A stretch of 19,536 nucleotides of DNA from Cyanobacteria bacterium UBA11370 (lineage in GTDB: Bacteria > Cyanobacteriota > Cyanobacteriia > Cyanobacteriales > Coleofasciculaceae), in contig DNGI01000202.1 in the NCBI GenBank assembly GCA_003486645.1, forward strand, positions 1-19,536, in the 5' to 3' direction. A program made the position numbers and the translations under genes. Under the pieces are notes generated by a model, which did no database searches, was not told where the DNA came from, and was given only the letters and a program-made list of their open reading frames with translations. Positions 16,593 to 19,536 of the stretch are shown here, piece after piece (positions within the stretch are counted from its first letter, which is position 1; each line of letters begins with the position of its first letter).

Positions 16593-17585
16593 CTAGTCTT
16601 TGAGAGAGTGATAAATTTCCTGTTCTATCCGTCGATTTCTATCAAAGCCGTAGGATTCTCGCACAAAATAAAGCGGTCGTCCCTTAACCTCTTCATAAAC
16701 ACGACCCAAATATTCACCAATAATACCCAACGTCACCAGATGGATGCCGCCTAAAAACAGCATTCCCACCATGATGGACGCATAACCCGGAACTTGAATT
16801 CCTAATATCAACGTGCGAATAATTAAAAAAGTGGCATAGAGAAATGAAAGCAGAGATATCGTTAAGCCAACATAACTCCAGATTTTCAAAGGCAGAAAAC
16901 TAAATGAAGTAATCCCATCAAGTGCGAAGTTCCAAAGTTTCCAATAATTCCACGTTGTCGTTCCCTGAAGACGGGGTTCGCGATCAAATAGGATCGATGT
17001 TTGTTTAAAACCCACCCAAGCAAACAGCCCCTTCATAAACCTTGTCCGTTCTGGCATTTGTTTGAGGGCTTCGACTACCCGTCGATCTAGCAAGCGAAAA
17101 TCCCCAGTATCGCGGGGAATGGGTACGCGACTCATCCGCCCGATGGTTCGGTAGAACGCATTGGCAGTCCAGCGCTTCAGCCAACTTTCGCCCTGACGCG
17201 ATCGCCGTGTTGCATAAACTACATCGTACCCTTCGCGCCATTTCGTTATCAGTTGACCAATTAATTCTGGCGGGTCTTGGAGGTCGGCATCAATCGGAAT
17301 GACCGCCGCCCCCGCCGCATAGTCAATTCCAGCCGTTAGGGCAACTTCTTTCCCAAAGTTGCGTGACAAGTTGACGACCTTAATGGCTGGGTTGCGATAA
17401 TGATAGTCAACTAGACGGGTTAAGGTATCATCTTGAGATCCATCATTGACACAAACAATTTCATAACTTGTATCTATCCTCCTCAATACTGAGAAGAGTC
17501 GCTGAAACAGGGAGTCAATGCTAGATTCCTCGTTATAAAGAGGTATTACGACAGAAAGTTCTACAGGGACTAAATCTAGAGGCAT
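16593..17585 (-). CDS. Polyprenyl-phosphate glycosyltransferase, GT2 (GtrB/DPM1-like), copy B
   Basis: This is expected to load a sugar onto polyprenyl phosphate, as copy A does. From ATG at 17585 (330 residues) it shows SVVIPLYNEESS (11-22), VNDGSQDD (46-53), Asp99-x-Asp101 in IDADLQDPPE (98-107), RDTGDF (158-163), two membrane segments (about 236-258 and 266-288), and [18 protein letters not shown] (290-307). The chosen start has GGAG 10 bases upstream and gives the usual distance to the GT-A fold; the frame extends upstream to GTG at 17654, which would add 23 unrelated residues. It is the first gene of the minus-strand cluster. Copies A and B share most motif blocks but differ throughout, so they are old duplicates rather than recent ones. 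Confidence 0.9.
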   Translation of the reverse strand: MPLDLVPVELSVVIPLYNEESSIDSLFQRLFSVLRRIDTSYEIVCVNDGSQDDTLTRLVDYHYRNPAIKVVNLSRNFGKEVALTAGIDYAAGAAVIPIDADLQDPPELIGQLITKWREGYDVVYATRRSRQGESWLKRWTANAFYRTIGRMSRVPIPRDTGDFRLLDRRVVEALKQMPERTRFMKGLFAWVGFKQTSILFDREPRLQGTTTWNYWKLWNFALDGITSFSFLPLKIWSYVGLTISLLSFLYATFLIIRTLILGIQVPGYASIMVGMLFLGGIHLVTLGIIGEYLGRVYEEVKGRPLYFVRESYGFDRNRRIEQEIYHSLKD

Positions 17586-17872
17586 AGTCAAAAATCTCCG
17601 ATGCATCCCAATGCAAGTCAACCGTTGAATCGTGGGCTGGATCGTGCTAAACACCTAAAGGGAAAGAGTGCGATCGCCGATCTTTTTCTTTCCGGTACAC
17701 TATCCAAACACACTACAGAGTTACACAAATGAGTGCTCCCCAAATCTTCCTTCAGTAAGAGCCTTAAGGGATCTGGCATTCAAAGAAACTTAATGAATAT
17801 CAAGCCAGCTTCATAATAAGGTGATATTACTTCCCTAAACTGCGATCAATTCTAAGAATTCCTCAGTTGACA
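17586..17872. other. Divergent intergenic region of the glycosylation cluster
   Basis: The two directions of the cluster diverge here, so promoters for both GT2-B and the plus-strand membrane gene should lie inside. A HIP1 octamer sits at 17670-17677. I see no convincing -35/-10 pair; CATAAT at about 17811-17816 is a possible -10 element for the plus-strand gene. No RNA gene or small protein was found. Confidence 0.4.
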
Positions 17873-19474
17873 ATGAGAATCAAACGATACAATTTTCCCC
17901 TGATTGTCCTCATCCTCGGTGTTATCTTTTCGTTATACTTGCAATGGCAAATTCCTGAAGGGGTCTTCTTTAGCGGCGATGCTGGACTTAAAGCCTTATT
18001 AGCTCAACAGTTTAGTAGCGGTCAGTTTCGGTTCGACCTAGCCCCACCGATCCAAACCTGGGTACGTGACCTCTGGCAAAATGGATTGTATCCCTTTGAA
18101 GAGCCTTTTGTTTACAATTTAAATAATCGATATTATATTACTTTTCCTTATACATTTCCTCTGATTACTGCCCCCTTTCAGGCTCTTTTTGGCTATCGAG
18201 GACTTTATTTCATTCCTCTGATTTCGACCTGGGCAATATGGCTGATTTTCTATTTTGCCTGCCAACGTTTAAACTTGTCAAAAATTAGTACATCGATTGG
18301 TCTCGTTATTCTTATTTTTGCCTCCCCCTTAACGCTATACAGTGCCATGTATTGGGAGCATACTCTAGCTGTTGCACTTGCGTTTTATGGCTTATCCCAT
18401 CTTTTGATTCCCGATAATTCTGAAGGTCTTTCTAAAAAACAGGCAGTATTGAGTGGAGTTTTTATTGGCTTATCGGTTTGGTTTAGACCCGAATTTCTCG
18501 CTCTAGTGGGTATTGTCGCGTTACTGGTTTATAGTGCTTCGTTAGTTCATTTAAATCAATTAAGATTTTTGGCACAAAATAAAGAATTTTTGGTAATTAG
18601 CATGGTTTTAATGGTTGGTTTATTCTTTCTATCCAATCAATTAGCTTATAGTCACCCTCTGGGAATTCATGCGATTCAGGTTGTTGAAAAATTGTCTTTG
18701 TTTAAACGATTATCCGATGGGTTGACCAATTTTAAGGGATTGGGATTTGCTTTATTTGAATACTTGCCAATTACCTATTTTTTAATCTTATATCTCGGCT
18801 TATGTCTATTTAGAAGAGGAGTTGGCTTAACTCCCCACTTAGGAATTATTTATCTAATTTGTTTATTGTTTACTATTGGAGTTTCTCTGTTGGTTCCTGT
18901 TGGAACGGCTGGTTTGATTGCTGGTGGCAAGCAATGGGGGGCACGCTTCTTGTTGATTTTAGTACCGATTATTTCTCTGATGGTGGTTAAAGAGTTAACC
19001 TTAATTAGAAAAACCGATAAGCCTATTTTAGGTTACATATCTCTTTTTATCTTTTCTATGCTTCTGCTCATTGGATTACACAAAAATACTTATGATGGGG
19101 TTGTTTATTTACAGAAGAACCATCAGGGTATCTTACCCGCTATTGAATTCTTGAAAAAGCAAGAAAATACACCAATAGCTATATCTCATCAATTTGTGGC
19201 TCAAGCTCTCGAACCGGGTCTTGGCGAAAGAAGACTATTTTTTAAAGCTGAGGATAGGGATCAGCTAGTAAAATTAGGAGCAGCTTTAGTCGAGCAGGGA
19301 CAGCAAAAATTTACTTACATATGCTATCCCTTTAGTAAATGTAATATTGCTGAAGAGAATTCTGATAATTTTAAATTTAATAAAGGAACTGAAACCTTTA
19401 AGATTGAATTGTCAGAATTAGGGAAATTTGGCAAATACCCGATCTATGAAGCTGAAATTATTAACCAATCTTAA
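17873..19474 (+). CDS. Multi-pass membrane protein, putative GT-C-type glycosyltransferase
   Basis: The 533-residue protein (from ATG 17873; a TTG two codons earlier is possible) has a first membrane segment at about 8-25, then an external loop with FFSGDAGLKALLAQQF (32-47), where the Asp in SGDAG stands where GT-C enzymes carry an acidic catalytic residue. After it come YYITFPYTFPLITAPFQALFG and MYWEHTLAVALAFYG, about 10 membrane segments in all, and a soluble C-terminal domain from about 405. This layout resembles poorly characterised bacterial membrane transferases, possibly the LA_3751/LA_3752-like group; I cannot confirm the family. It diverges from the GT2/GT-C cluster and probably belongs to the same pathway. 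No HIP1 site was found in it. Confidence 0.65.
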   Translation: MRIKRYNFPLIVLILGVIFSLYLQWQIPEGVFFSGDAGLKALLAQQFSSGQFRFDLAPPIQTWVRDLWQNGLYPFEEPFVYNLNNRYYITFPYTFPLITAPFQALFGYRGLYFIPLISTWAIWLIFYFACQRLNLSKISTSIGLVILIFASPLTLYSAMYWEHTLAVALAFYGLSHLLIPDNSEGLSKKQAVLSGVFIGLSVWFRPEFLALVGIVALLVYSASLVHLNQLRFLAQNKEFLVISMVLMVGLFFLSNQLAYSHPLGIHAIQVVEKLSLFKRLSDGLTNFKGLGFALFEYLPITYFLILYLGLCLFRRGVGLTPHLGIIYLICLLFTIGVSLLVPVGTAGLIAGGKQWGARFLLILVPIISLMVVKELTLIRKTDKPILGYISLFIFSMLLLIGLHKNTYDGVVYLQKNHQGILPAIEFLKKQENTPIAISHQFVAQALEPGLGERRLFFKAEDRDQLVKLGAALVEQGQQKFTYICYPFSKCNIAEENSDNFKFNKGTETFKIELSELGKFGKYPIYEAEIINQS

Positions 19475-19519
19475 ATATTCTGGGAACAATTTACAACATA
19501 ATAAATAATAGATATAACC

Positions 19520-19536
19520 AACAACAAACAACAAAC
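19520..19536. repeat. Start of a heptamer tandem repeat cut by the window edge
   Basis: Two units of AACAACA (19520-19526 and 19527-19533) and the first three bases of a third reach the right edge. As with the array at 1951-1979, the 7-base period suggests an STRR-type repeat downstream of the plus-strand gene. Its true length is not visible. Confidence 0.4.

Noticed and set aside
17586..17654. Upstream GTG start for GT2-B at 17654
   Set aside because: The extra 23 residues are unlike GtrB N-termini, and the ATG at 17585 has a GGAG at suitable distance.

Overview
The window looks like chromosomal DNA of a filamentous cyanobacterium. I counted 14 copies of the HIP1 octamer GCGATCGC by eye (for example at 2001, 2690, 3023, 5009, 5464, 9152, 13233 and 17670). 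The gene families are also typical of that group: a KGK-domain protein, the System II cytochrome c assembly protein CcsA, DUF29, DUF3352, Uma2 and the deazaflavin (F0) enzyme CofH. Heptamer tandem repeats lie in intergenic DNA. No rRNA, tRNA or CRISPR array was seen.

Left part (1-8183), all identified genes on the minus strand: the start of a KGK-domain gene that runs off the left edge (1-425); a TnpB-only IS200/IS605-type element inserted directly upstream of it (about 443-1875); ccsA (2098-3165); a 735-base gene-poor stretch (3166-3900) with a G-rich tract, a nested palindrome resembling a small non-autonomous element, and a broken reading frame with 20-bp direct repeats; then DUF29 (3901-4365), DUF3352 (4430-6250), Uma2 (6414-6992) and cofH (7020-8183).

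Right part (8470-19474): a cell-envelope glycosylation cluster. In transcription order on the minus strand it reads polyprenyl-phosphate glycosyltransferase (GT2-B, 16593-17585), PTPS-related membrane protein (14813-16534), SAM methyltransferase (13978-14673), TVP38/VTT membrane protein (13195-13905), a second GT2 (GT2-A, 12132-13082), an ArnT-like GT39 membrane transferase (10495-12120) and another large GT-C-like membrane protein (8470-10434). A fourth multi-pass GT-C-like protein is divergent on the plus strand (17873-19474). My reading is that each GT2 loads a sugar from a nucleotide donor onto polyprenyl phosphate at the cytoplasmic face, and that a partner GT-C protein transfers it to an acceptor on the other side. 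Each GT2 lies directly upstream of one GT-C gene, so there are two parallel GT2 + GT-C pairs. No GtrA-type flippase gene is visible, and the VTT-domain protein is a candidate for the lipid-carrier translocation step. The acceptor cannot be read from the sequence.

Most start codons and all element boundaries are by-eye judgements. Family assignments come from recognised motifs, not from a search.
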